NCBI GenBank assembly: GCA_049115935.1
Contig: JAGDZK010000012.1
Location: 1-64,000, forward strand
Length of the DNA stretch: 64,000 nucleotides
DNA from: Bermanella sp049115935
GTDB taxonomy: Bacteria; Pseudomonadota; Gammaproteobacteria; Pseudomonadales; Oceanobacteraceae
Reading direction: 5' to 3'
Shown: positions 35,773 to 43,761 of the stretch, piece after piece
How the letters are laid out: each line of letters opens with the position of its first letter
How positions within the stretch are numbered: position 1 is the stretch's first letter
Program-made: the position numbers and the translations under genes
The notes under the pieces: model-generated
Database searches by the model: none
What the model saw: only the letters and a program-made list of their open reading frames with translations
What the model was told of the DNA's origin: nothing

Positions 35773-37668
35773 ATGAGTAACTATACTGCGCAATCCATCG
35801 AGGTATTAAGTGGTCTTGACCCAGTGCGTAAACGCCCGGGCATGTACACCGAAACCACGCGCCCTAATCACCTAGCTCAAGAAGTCATCGATAACTCGGT
35901 GGATGAAGCGCTAGCGGGCCACTGTAACCATATTAAAATAGAGCTGTTTGCTGACCAGTCGTTAGCGGTGACCGATAACGGTCGAGGCATGCCAACGGAT
36001 ATTCACCCAGAACATGGTGTGAGTGGTGTGGAGTTGATCTTAACCAAGCTGCACGCTGGTGGTAAGTTCAGCAATGACAATTACCAGTTTAGTGGTGGTT
36101 TGCATGGTGTGGGTGTGTCGGTGGTAAACGCATTATCCCTTGCTTTAGAAGTAACTATTCGTCGCAATGGTGAGATTCACCGCATTGCCTTTAAAGATGG
36201 CTTTAAAGCTCTAGAGCTTGAAAAAGTAGGGGACACAAAAAAGAAAAAAGACACCGGCACTACGGTGCGTTTTTTACCTGACCCTAAATATTTCGATAGC
36301 CATAAATTCTCTGTTACTCGTTTAAAGCATGTATTACGTGCAAAAGCCGTGTTATGCCCAGGCCTTCGTATTGAATTTATCAATCACGGTAATGCTGAAG
36401 ACAACAGTGAATGGCATTACGAAGATGGCTTGGTGGATTATTTAACCGATGCTACCAATGGTTATGAAGTATTACCCCCAGAGCCATTTGTGGGCTCCAT
36501 GGCGGGCGAAAAAGAAGCGGTTGATTGGGCAGTGCAATGGCTACCAGAAGGTGGCGAGCAGCTCATGGAAAGTTACGTTAACTTAATTCCAACTGCTCAA
36601 GGCGGCACCCATGTAAATGGTTTGCGTACCGGTTTATTAGAAGCGCTGCGTGAATTTTGTGAGTTCCGCAGTTTATTACCCCGCGGTGTAAAGCTCGCCC
36701 CAGATGACGTGTGGGACAAAGTCTCCTATGTATTAAGCACCAAAATGGCCGACCCGCAATTCTCAGGTCAAACCAAAGAACGTTTATCCAGCCGTGAAGC
36801 CGCCGCGTTTGTATCGGGTGTGGTAAAAGACAGCTTTAGTTTATGGCTAAACGAACACGCCACCTTAGGTGCTGCCCTTGCTGAAATGGTTATTAGCAAC
36901 GCCCAGCGCAGAATGCGCAGTGCCAAAAAAGTAGTTCGTAAAAAAGTGACTCAAGGCCCAGCGTTGCCGGGTAAATTGGCAGACTGCTCTACTAATGACC
37001 CTAAGTATTCAGAAATCTTTTTAGTGGAAGGGGACTCCGCTGGCGGCTCCGCCAAGCAAGCCCGTAGTCGAGAATTCCAAGCCATCATGCCACTTCGCGG
37101 TAAGATTCTAAACAGCTGGGAAGTGGATTCAGGGGAAGTATTAGCCAGCCAAGAAATTCATGATATCTCGGTCGCCTTAGGTGTGGACCCAGGTGAAACC
37201 GACATGACCAATTTGCGTTACGGCAAAGTCTGCATCTTAGCGGATGCCGATAGCGATGGTTTGCATATCGCCACTTTGTTATGTGCGCTGTTTGTTAAGC
37301 ATTTCAGACCCATGGTTGAACAAGGCCATGTTTATGTGGCCATGCCACCACTTTATCGAATTGATGTGGGCAAAGAAGTGTACTACGCCCTAGATGAAGC
37401 TGAGCGTGAAGGTGTGTTAGATCGCATTAAAGCCGAAAAGAAAAAAGGCAAAGTAGGCGTGCAACGATTTAAAGGTCTGGGTGAAATGAACCCGCTGCAA
37501 TTACGTGAAACCACCATGGACCCAGACACCCGTCGTTTAGTGCGTTTGTCACTGGATGCTGAAGACGGCACTGATGAAGTGATGGACATGCTGTTATCGA
37601 AAAAACGCGCAGCCGATCGTAAAAACTGGTTAGAGTCGAAGGGCAACATGGTTGAACTTGAAGTCTAG
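35773..37668 (+). CDS. parE: DNA topoisomerase IV subunit B
   Basis: A 631-residue GHKL ATPase subunit of topoisomerase IV, which decatenates daughter chromosomes. N-terminal ATP site: VDEALAGH, DNGRGMP, GGLHGVGVSVVNAL. The toprim region shows EGDSAGGSAKQ and later DADSDGLHIATLL. The length fits ParE and not the longer GyrB of related bacteria, and the parC partner follows 129 bases downstream, which settles the choice. Confidence 0.97.
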   Translation: MSNYTAQSIEVLSGLDPVRKRPGMYTETTRPNHLAQEVIDNSVDEALAGHCNHIKIELFADQSLAVTDNGRGMPTDIHPEHGVSGVELILTKLHAGGKFSNDNYQFSGGLHGVGVSVVNALSLALEVTIRRNGEIHRIAFKDGFKALELEKVGDTKKKKDTGTTVRFLPDPKYFDSHKFSVTRLKHVLRAKAVLCPGLRIEFINHGNAEDNSEWHYEDGLVDYLTDATNGYEVLPPEPFVGSMAGEKEAVDWAVQWLPEGGEQLMESYVNLIPTAQGGTHVNGLRTGLLEALREFCEFRSLLPRGVKLAPDDVWDKVSYVLSTKMADPQFSGQTKERLSSREAAAFVSGVVKDSFSLWLNEHATLGAALAEMVISNAQRRMRSAKKVVRKKVTQGPALPGKLADCSTNDPKYSEIFLVEGDSAGGSAKQARSREFQAIMPLRGKILNSWEVDSGEVLASQEIHDISVALGVDPGETDMTNLRYGKVCILADADSDGLHIATLLCALFVKHFRPMVEQGHVYVAMPPLYRIDVGKEVYYALDEAEREGVLDRIKAEKKKGKVGVQRFKGLGEMNPLQLRETTMDPDTRRLVRLSLDAEDGTDEVMDMLLSKKRAADRKNWLESKGNMVELEV

Positions 37669-37797
37669 ATTGATGACGATTTGCCCGTATATGTTTACCA
37701 CGGGCATCAATCAAATTTTAAGTGAAATTGTCGTTAGGCACCGCCTAATAAAAGAATGAGACAACCTTAGCGAGATTAGCTAGGAGAGATAAAAAGA

Positions 37798-40047
37798 ATG
37801 AATGACATAGTGATTGGTGATGACGGCGTCGAACGTCAAACCCTAAAAGATTATACCGAAAGCGCATATTTGAATTATTCCATGTACGTCATCATGGACC
37901 GCGCACTGCCACACATTGGTGATGGCTTAAAACCGGTACAGCGCCGTATTACTTACGCCATGAGCGAGCTGGGTTTAAAAGCCGGCGCAAAATATAAAAA
38001 GTCAGCCCGTACTGTGGGTGACGTATTAGGTAAGTTTCACCCACATGGTGACAGCGCCTGTTACGAAGCCATGGTATTAATGGCGCAGCCATTTTCTTAT
38101 CGTTACCCGCTGGTGGATGGTCAAGGTAACTGGGGTAGCGCAGATGACCCTAAATCTTTTGCAGCCATGCGTTACACCGAAAGTAAATTAACCAAATACG
38201 CCGACGTATTATTAGGTGAGCTTGGTCAAGGTACCGTTGATTGGCAACCTAACTTTGATGGCAGCTTACAAGAGCCTGTTACGCTACCGGCCCGTTTACC
38301 AAATATTTTATTAAATGGTACAACCGGTATTGCGGTAGGTATGGCCACCGATGTGCCACCACACAATTTACGTGAGGTAGCCAATGCCTGCATCCACATG
38401 CTGGATAACCCAAAAGCCACCACACAAGATTTAACTCAATTTGTGCAAGGACCAGACTTTCCTACCAGTGCTGAAATTATCACCCCAAAAGCCGATGTGC
38501 AGCGCATGTACGAAACCGGTAAAGGCAGCGTAAAAATGCGTGCTGTGTATGAAATGGAAGATGGCGATGTGGTGATTACGGCTCTGCCACACCAGTGTTC
38601 AGGTAACAAAGTACTTGAACAAATTGCCGATCAAATGAATAAGAAAAAACTACCAATGGTTTCGGATTTACGTGACGAATCGGATCACGAAAATCCAACT
38701 CGGTTGGTGATTACGCCTAAATCCAATCGAGTGGATATTAAGCAGTTAATGAACCACTTATTTGCTACTACGGATTTAGAAAAAAATTACCGCATCAACA
38801 TGAATATGATCGGTATTGATGGTCTGCCAAAAGTGAAAAGCTTAAGTACCATCATTAGTGAATGGTTGGTGTATCGAACCAATACGGTTCGCCGTCGATT
38901 AGAACACCGCTTAGAAAAAGTATTGGCGCGCTTACATATTTTAGATGGTTTGTTGGTCGCATTTTTAAATATCGATGAAGTAATCGAAATCATTCGAACC
39001 GAAGAAAACCCAAAACAAGAATTTATAAAACGTTTTGGTTTATCTGAGATTCAAGCTGAAGCCATTTTAGAATTAAAATTACGTCATTTAGCCAAGCTTG
39101 AAGAAATGCGTATTCGTGGCGAGCAAGACGAGCTGCAAAAAGAACGTGAAAACCTAGAAAAAACTCTAGGCTCTGAGCGTCGTATGAAAACTCTAGTGAA
39201 AAAAGAAATCACCCAAGACGCCGAAAACTACGGTGACGAGCGCCGCAGCCCAATGGTAACTCGTCAGGAAGCTCAAGCGCTTTCTGAAACCGACTTAATG
39301 GGCGCAGACCCTGTGACCGTTGTGTTGTCAGAAAAAGGCTGGATTCGTGCCGCTAAAGGTCACGATGTAGATGGTAATACCCTTGCGTATAAATCCGGTG
39401 ATAAATTCTTAAGCCAGGCCAACGCCAAAACCAACCAACAAGCGGTGTTTGTTGATAGTACGGGGCGAAGCTACAGCATTAATATTCATGGTTTACCAGG
39501 TGCCCGCGGTTACGGTGAGCCGGTAACTGGTTCCATTACATTACCAGCTGGCGCTAATTTAAGTGTCATGTTGGTTGGTCAAAATAAAGATCAGTATCTA
39601 ATGGCCAGTGAATCAGGTTACGGCTTTATCACCACCTTTGATGAAATGTTATCGAAAAACAAAGCCGGTAAAGCTTTGTTAAACAAACCAGCTGAGAAAA
39701 AACTGCACCAGCCAATTAAAGTGCAAAACCTTGAAAAAGACTGGGTAGTGGCGGTGAGTAATGAAGGCCGCTTGTTAACCTTCCCTGTGGCGGATTTGCC
39801 AGTTATGTCAAAAGGCAAGGGTAATAAGATTATCAATTTAGGCACAGGCGGCACTGAAGACTTAATTGGGTTGTCGTTAATGAAAGAAGGTGACATGTTA
39901 ATTGTCAATGCCGGTAAACGTCATGTGAAAATGAAGTTTGCTGACCTTGAACATTATCAAGGTGAGCGCGGACGTCGTGGTAATAAATTACCACGCGGCT
40001 TCCAAAACGTCACCAGCATTGAAGTAATCCGTAAGGATGACGAATAG
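37798..40047 (+). CDS. parC: DNA topoisomerase IV subunit A
   Basis: A 749-residue DNA-breaking subunit. The active-site tyrosine is in AAMRYTESKLT. The quinolone-determining segment reads HPHGDSACYEAM, with Ser and Glu at the two main resistance positions, as in susceptible strains. A helical domain and a C-terminal beta-pinwheel follow; the GARGYGEPV and GRRGNKLPRG segments are typical of the latter. A hairpin with a GAAA loop lies about 110 bases beyond the stop. Confidence 0.97.
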   Translation: MNDIVIGDDGVERQTLKDYTESAYLNYSMYVIMDRALPHIGDGLKPVQRRITYAMSELGLKAGAKYKKSARTVGDVLGKFHPHGDSACYEAMVLMAQPFSYRYPLVDGQGNWGSADDPKSFAAMRYTESKLTKYADVLLGELGQGTVDWQPNFDGSLQEPVTLPARLPNILLNGTTGIAVGMATDVPPHNLREVANACIHMLDNPKATTQDLTQFVQGPDFPTSAEIITPKADVQRMYETGKGSVKMRAVYEMEDGDVVITALPHQCSGNKVLEQIADQMNKKKLPMVSDLRDESDHENPTRLVITPKSNRVDIKQLMNHLFATTDLEKNYRINMNMIGIDGLPKVKSLSTIISEWLVYRTNTVRRRLEHRLEKVLARLHILDGLLVAFLNIDEVIEIIRTEENPKQEFIKRFGLSEIQAEAILELKLRHLAKLEEMRIRGEQDELQKERENLEKTLGSERRMKTLVKKEITQDAENYGDERRSPMVTRQEAQALSETDLMGADPVTVVLSEKGWIRAAKGHDVDGNTLAYKSGDKFLSQANAKTNQQAVFVDSTGRSYSINIHGLPGARGYGEPVTGSITLPAGANLSVMLVGQNKDQYLMASESGYGFITTFDEMLSKNKAGKALLNKPAEKKLHQPIKVQNLEKDWVVAVSNEGRLLTFPVADLPVMSKGKGNKIINLGTGGTEDLIGLSLMKEGDMLIVNAGKRHVKMKFADLEHYQGERGRRGNKLPRGFQNVTSIEVIRKDDE

Positions 40048-40156
40048 CCACTTAAACGTAAGATAGGTTAGATTGAGCGCAGCGAAATCGTAACCCATCA
40101 ATGATTAAACTAGATGGGTTATATTGCTTGTTAGACTCGCAGCTAAGCCATCCTAC

Positions 40157-40186
40157 AACCCAAGTTGGAAACAGCTTGGGTTTTTT
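40157..40186 (+). terminator. Rho-independent terminator after parC
   Basis: AACCCAAGTTG-GAAA-CAGCTTGGGTT, a stem with one G-T wobble and a GNRA tetraloop, followed by a T-run. A weaker ACCCATC / GATGGGT dyad lies at 40091-40117. Confidence 0.82.
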
Positions 40187-40219
40187 AATTTATTATGTGT
40201 AGAAAGAACAGGATGTTTT

Positions 40220-41014
40220 ATGAAAAAATTATATGAAGCTCAAAATTCAATAGAAGCACATATGATTGTTAACTTACTTGAGCAAGCAGGCTTAAAAGGC
40301 TATGTCGATGGCGAGCACTTGCAAGGTGGTGTGGGTGAAATACAGGTATCCGGTCTTGTACGAGTCATGGTTGAGGATTCTGATTTTGATGAAGCGCTAG
40401 AGATTATAAAAATTTGGGAGAAGCAGCAGCCTGAAGTTGTTGAAAAAGTTAAGGTAATAACAAAAAGAAAAAACGCACTGTTAGTCGGATTAATAGGCTT
40501 TTGTCTTGGCTTGGCGACTATGTATATTTATTTTTATGAGCCAGTTGAGGTTGATGGTATAGATCAGAATGACGATGGAATAATTGATGAAGAATGGATA
40601 TACAAAAATGGCTATATTAGAGAATCTAAAATAGATCGAAATTTTGATGGCGAAATGGATTTAATTACGACATATAACCGTTTCGGTAAAATTAGAACTT
40701 CTATTTCTGATGATGACTTTAATGGCACATTTGAAACCACTACGTATTATAAACGTGGAAATGCGGAATTAATGGAAAGTGATACTAGTGGTGATGGATT
40801 TAAGGACTTTAAAGTAATATATAAAAATGATATCGGTGTTGAAATTCATTTTTTAAATCCTAAAACTAAGAATGTTAAGCGAGTACAAAAGCTCAATCCG
40901 TTTAAAATATACGAGTCACAATTGGATAGTAACGATGATGGTATACTAGATACAGTTTTTCGCTATGATGAATATGAACAGGTTATTGAGACAATTATAA
41001 AACAATATGAATAG
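40220..41014 (+). CDS. DUF2007 domain protein with membrane anchor and periodic Asp-rich repeats
   Basis: A 264-residue protein, not assigned a function. Residues 1-70 look like a DUF2007 'putative signal-transducing' domain (MKKLYEAQNSIEAHMIVNLL). A single membrane segment lies at about 86-106. Beyond it, D-x-N/D-x-D/N-G loops recur at about 115, 139, 164, 188 and 236, with a degenerate one near 213, a period of about 24-25 residues; each resembles a calcium-binding loop. The region is AT-rich. The start at 40220 follows ACAGGATG. The stop overlaps the next gene by eight bases. Confidence 0.75.
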   Translation: MKKLYEAQNSIEAHMIVNLLEQAGLKGYVDGEHLQGGVGEIQVSGLVRVMVEDSDFDEALEIIKIWEKQQPEVVEKVKVITKRKNALLVGLIGFCLGLATMYIYFYEPVEVDGIDQNDDGIIDEEWIYKNGYIRESKIDRNFDGEMDLITTYNRFGKIRTSISDDDFNGTFETTTYYKRGNAELMESDTSGDGFKDFKVIYKNDIGVEIHFLNPKTKNVKRVQKLNPFKIYESQLDSNDDGILDTVFRYDEYEQVIETIIKQYE

Positions 41015-41261
41015 CTTAATAATCGATCCTCTTCTATGCCCTTTATGCCAGCAGCAAAATCGTTGTGTAAATCTAGGTGATAAAGATACCAACAAAATCT
41101 GTTGGTGTAATAACCCTGAAATTCAGTTTCCAAAGGAATTGCTTGATCAGGTGCCAGAAGATAAAAAAGGCAAAGCGTGTATTTGCCAGCAATGTGCTCG
41201 GTCTTTTTCAAACGAGAAAATTAATGGAGATGCGGGTGTAAAGAAATATACGCCAGAGTAA
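41007..41261 (+). CDS. Small cysteine-rich CWC family protein
   Basis: An 84-residue protein with the CWC pattern: CPLCQQQNRC near the N-terminus, ICWC near the middle and CICQQC near the C-terminus, likely a zinc-binding fold. The phrase FPKELLDQVPEDKKGKACIC is typical of this family of unknown function. It overlaps the preceding DUF2007 gene by eight bases, so the two are translationally coupled. Confidence 0.82.
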   Translation: MNSLIIDPLLCPLCQQQNRCVNLGDKDTNKICWCNNPEIQFPKELLDQVPEDKKGKACICQQCARSFSNEKINGDAGVKKYTPE

Positions 41262-41267
41262 TTTTTG

Positions 41268-41330
41268 GGTCGCCTGCAAGCAGCCTACTACTTTGCTATG
41301 TACTGTAGGAGTCGAGCTTGCTCGCGACAG
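41268..41330. repeat. BIME-like pair of REP elements (type A inverted, type B direct)
   Basis: 41268-41291 is the inverse of REP A at 16634 with one mismatch. 41304-41330 (TGTAGGAGTCGAGCTTGC...) is a variant of REP B at 16739 with CTTG replacing CCCTG in the loop. They point toward each other's tails with 12 bases between. They begin seven bases after the CWC gene stop. The whole gene gap, 41262-41624, also holds a gene remnant and a long dyad. Confidence 0.72.
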
Positions 41331-41400
41331 GTAAGCATTAGATTCTGGTTAGATACTTTTGTGGCGAGCAAACTAAATTAAATTTATCGGATTATTCTAA

Positions 41401-41526
41401 TCACAAATCTAGTTCGCTTAACCCAGTGTGTTCAATGGGTCTTGGCCCCAGTGGCCATAAAAGCTTGCGCTCACTTTCTAAAATCGCCACATCATTAATA
41501 CTGGTATGACGATCTGTTATTAACCC
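41401..41526 (-). pseudogene. Possible C-terminal gene remnant, 41 codons
   Basis: On the minus strand an open frame of 41 codons ends in TGA and encodes a protein-like, non-repetitive peptide with ...DVAILESERKLLWPLGPRP... and ...EHTGLSELDL. A TAA lies directly upstream in frame, and there is no ATG or ribosome site. It looks like the end of a longer protein whose front part is gone. I cannot name the parent family. Confidence 0.4.
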
Positions 41527-41577
41527 CTTATTTCAAATGCCCAGTTTTGAATGGCGATGATTGACTTTTATTAGGCA

Positions 41578-41616
41578 TAAATAATTAGGCCTGAAAAAAA
41601 CAGGCCTAATTATTTA
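41578..41616 (-). terminator. 16-bp perfect dyad with seven-base A/T loop after the coiled-coil gene
   Basis: TAAATAATTAGGCCTG, AAAAAAA, CAGGCCTAATTATTTA: a perfect 16-bp stem starting eight bases after the stop of the minus-strand gene at 41625. On that strand the U-run is the loop rather than the tail. It may still act as a terminator or as a 3' RNA-stabilising hairpin. Confidence 0.65.
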
Positions 41617-41624
41617 TACTGGCC

Positions 41625-41918
41625 TTAAGATTTATCAAATGTATGAACCGCTGCTTTAATTGACCCGCTTAAGTCTGATCCTGCTTTTTCTATGCCGGAT
41701 TTTATTTCACGCCACGCACTGTTGCTGTTATCAGATAGCGTGCTTAACTTTTCTTTAAGTAATGCATGTTTAGCCTCTAAGGCATCAATTTTATGTTGCA
41801 TTTGAATTGAGGCAGCGGACTGTTCTTGGCGTGCTTTTGCTTTTAGTTTGATGATGTCAGCTTCCCATTCATCCAGCTTGGCTTGGTATTTTTCTCGATA
41901 TAATTCGACTTCACTCAT
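41625..41918 (-). CDS. Small soluble coiled-coil protein under a predicted sigma-54 promoter
   Basis: A 97-residue protein, hydrophilic and almost wholly helical. Heptad-like charged repeats run through MSEVELYREKYQAKLDEWEA and KLKAKARQEQSAASIQMQHK. It resembles small stress-response coiled-coil proteins, but I cannot name a family with certainty. The ATG at 41918 follows AAGGAG; an upstream in-frame start would read through the predicted sigma-54 promoter and is rejected. The promoter at 41963-41977 and dyad at 42027-42046 place it under the sigma-54 activator encoded next door. Confidence 0.8.
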   Translation of the reverse strand: MSEVELYREKYQAKLDEWEADIIKLKAKARQEQSAASIQMQHKIDALEAKHALLKEKLSTLSDNSNSAWREIKSGIEKAGSDLSGSIKAAVHTFDKS

Positions 41919-41962
41919 TATAGTGCTCCTTTTCTCCTTTGTTATAAGGCAACTATAATTAC

Positions 41963-41977
41963 GCAGCAATTGTGCCA
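41963..41977 (-). promoter_or_regulatory. Predicted sigma-54 promoter for the coiled-coil gene
   Basis: On the minus strand TGGCACAATTGCTGC matches the sigma-54 consensus TGGCACRNNNNTTGC except for C in place of the first T of the -12 element; the key GG and GC are correctly spaced. Transcription would start near 41951, about 33 bases before the ATG at 41918. Confidence 0.75.
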
Positions 41978-42026
41978 ACTTGGAAGCCGCTTACTTGTGG
42001 GAAGTACTATGGCTATGAGTTTAATG

Positions 42027-42046
42027 AATGGTGTATTTAAACCATT
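42027..42046. promoter_or_regulatory. Predicted activator site (UAS) for the coiled-coil promoter
   Basis: AATGGTGTATTTAAACCATT: AATGGTG-N6-AACCATT, a dyad with one mismatch to the dyad upstream of the outer-membrane gene at 43640-43659. Its centre is 59.5 bases from the outer edge of the -24 element, the same distance as at the other promoter. Confidence 0.72.
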
Positions 42047-42073
42047 AGTTGGTGCTTTTGAGCACACCGTTTT

Positions 42074-43471
42074 TTAAGAGGCTTTATCTTTTAGGTTATA
42101 CTTTTGAATTCGGTATCTGAGTGTTTCACGGGTTGTACCTAAAATGTCAGCAGTCTGTGAAACATTGAAATCATTTTGTTCAAGTGCAGTTTGAATAATG
42201 AAACTGTCCATCTCTTCCAGTTTCATACTGCCGTCTAAGTGAAGAGTCAGGGTATTATTAGACTGCTGGTTTTCCCATTCATTGTCAGGCGTATCGGGTG
42301 CCTCAGTAAGTTGTAACCACTTGGCAGGCAGCTCTTCATCTTTAGATAGTAAGACACTGCGTTCAATAACATTACGTAATTCACGAATGTTACCTGGCCA
42401 AGAGTAATTGAAGAGTTGTTCCCATACTTCGTCAGTGACAACGGTTACGCGTTTGTTGGCTTTATTGTTGTACTCTTTGATTATGTTAGGTACAAGTTCA
42501 ACCAAGTCCTCTTTACGCTGCGCAAGTGAAGGTAAGCTGACGCAGAACACATTAAGGCGATGATATAAGTCTTCTCTAAATTCACCATTGCTCATGGCCT
42601 CGGCTAAATCGACGCCCGTAGCCGCAATGATTTTCACATCAAAGCTGATCTCACGGTCGCCACCAATTCTACGTGCTTTTTTATCTTCTAATGCTTTCAA
42701 TAATTTAGCTTGCAGGTCTAGATCCATATCACCGATTTCATCTAGAAACAGTGTGCCGCCGTGGGCTTGTTCAAATAAACCGCGAAAGCGTTCATTTGCA
42801 CCAGTAAATGCGCCTTTTTCATGGCCAAACAATTGAGACTCCAATAGTTCTTTAGGCAATGCGGCACAGTTAAGCTCGATTAAAGGGCCCTCGCTGTTTA
42901 AACCGCTATGATGAATGATGCGTGCGGCTAAGCCTTTTCCGCTACCAGTTTCACCGACGATTGTGACGGCACTAATAGGTGCTTCTGATAATACACTTAA
43001 CATTTCTCGTACATGGGTTGCAGCTTCACTTTGACCTAGGTAACTATCTATTTGATAAAGCTGTTTCTTAGTATTGCTGGATTTAATTAAGCGACGATTG
43101 ATGGTGGCTAGGCGATGTGCACGATTAACCGCTATTTCTAAGCGATTAAACTTAATTGGCTTTGCTAAAATATCGTATGCAAGATCATCTACTTCATCGA
43201 TATCAATTTCATTATCAGGGTCGTGGGTGAAAATCCATTCTGAGAAATTTGTGAGCTTTTCAAGCTCTGACGTATTTTTAAACATCTCATCAGCTGAGAC
43301 ATCGAGGTTTGCCAAAATGACATCAGGACAAAAGTCATCATCGGCAAGGTGATCTTTTACTAAGGCTAAGCTATCAACAATATTGACTTGCCAATCTTTC
43401 TTTTTGAAGTGGCTCGACACACTCTCGCCATTTTTAATATCGTTTTCAATGATCAGCAATTTTTTGTTCAT
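42074..43471 (-). CDS. Sigma-54-dependent transcriptional activator with atypical receiver domain
   Basis: A 465-residue NtrC-type bacterial enhancer-binding protein. Residues 1 to about 120 form a receiver-like domain, about 143-375 the AAA+ domain, and about 420-462 a Fis-type helix-turn-helix. Walker A GETGSGKG (173-180), GAFTGA (220-225, contacts sigma-54), Walker B TLFLDEIGD (240-248) and the FREDLYHRLN region are intact, so it should open sigma-54 promoters. In the receiver the usual phospho-Asp position (D50+5) is Asn55 and the following MP is absent, though Lys104 is kept (LAKP). No histidine kinase gene is nearby. Two sigma-54 promoters with matching dyads flank this gene. Confidence 0.94.
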   Translation of the reverse strand: MNKKLLIIENDIKNGESVSSHFKKKDWQVNIVDSLALVKDHLADDDFCPDVILANLDVSADEMFKNTSELEKLTNFSEWIFTHDPDNEIDIDEVDDLAYDILAKPIKFNRLEIAVNRAHRLATINRRLIKSSNTKKQLYQIDSYLGQSEAATHVREMLSVLSEAPISAVTIVGETGSGKGLAARIIHHSGLNSEGPLIELNCAALPKELLESQLFGHEKGAFTGANERFRGLFEQAHGGTLFLDEIGDMDLDLQAKLLKALEDKKARRIGGDREISFDVKIIAATGVDLAEAMSNGEFREDLYHRLNVFCVSLPSLAQRKEDLVELVPNIIKEYNNKANKRVTVVTDEVWEQLFNYSWPGNIRELRNVIERSVLLSKDEELPAKWLQLTEAPDTPDNEWENQQSNNTLTLHLDGSMKLEEMDSFIIQTALEQNDFNVSQTADILGTTRETLRYRIQKYNLKDKAS

Positions 43472-43617
43472 TGTTCTTTCCTTTTATAAATGATTGAACG
43501 AATTGCTTAGTGGTGATGAATAGCAAGCGCACACGAGGAGATAATTTTATATTTGTATAAAGTTAATGTCTTTAGTAATGGCATTATATAGCAGAAGTAA
43601 TCTGTTTTATTCGGGGG

Positions 43618-43659
43618 TTTTCAACCATATGAAAAAATAAATGGTTATTTTCAACCATT
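43618..43659. promoter_or_regulatory. Predicted activator sites (UAS) for the outer-membrane gene promoter
   Basis: 43640-43659 reads AATGGTTATTTTCAACCATT, a perfect AATGGTT-N6-AACCATT dyad centred 59.5 bases from the -24 element. A half-site copy TTTTCAACCAT at 43618-43628 repeats 43648-43658 exactly, 30 bases apart, about three helical turns. The shared intergenic region 43472-43761 contains no gene. Confidence 0.75.
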
Positions 43660-43708
43660 GAACCTAGAAAAAGCCCCTTATTAGGCCGGAAAACACCTAA
43701 AAATAGAT

Positions 43709-43723
43709 TGGCATACATGTTGC
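43709..43723 (+). promoter_or_regulatory. Predicted sigma-54 promoter for the outer-membrane protein gene
   Basis: TGGCATACATGTTGC, followed by T, is a full match to the -24/-12 consensus TGGCAYRNNNNTTGCW. Transcription would start near 43735, about 27 bases before the ATG at 43762. Confidence 0.85.
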
Positions 43724-43761
43724 TCTCTAGTAATTGTGTTCAGTAATAAAAAGGAGTCTCC

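Noticed and set aside
37798..40047. Quinolone-resistance change in parC
   Set aside because: The determining region reads GDSACYEAM with Ser and Glu at the key positions, the susceptible form.
41938..41978. Longer start for the coiled-coil gene
   Set aside because: It would translate through the predicted sigma-54 promoter, and AAGGAG sits exactly before the ATG at 41918.
43472..43640. Sigma-54 promoter for the activator gene itself
   Set aside because: A TGGCAT occurs near 43579 on the plus strand but lacks a TTGC at the right distance, and nothing suitable was found on the minus strand.
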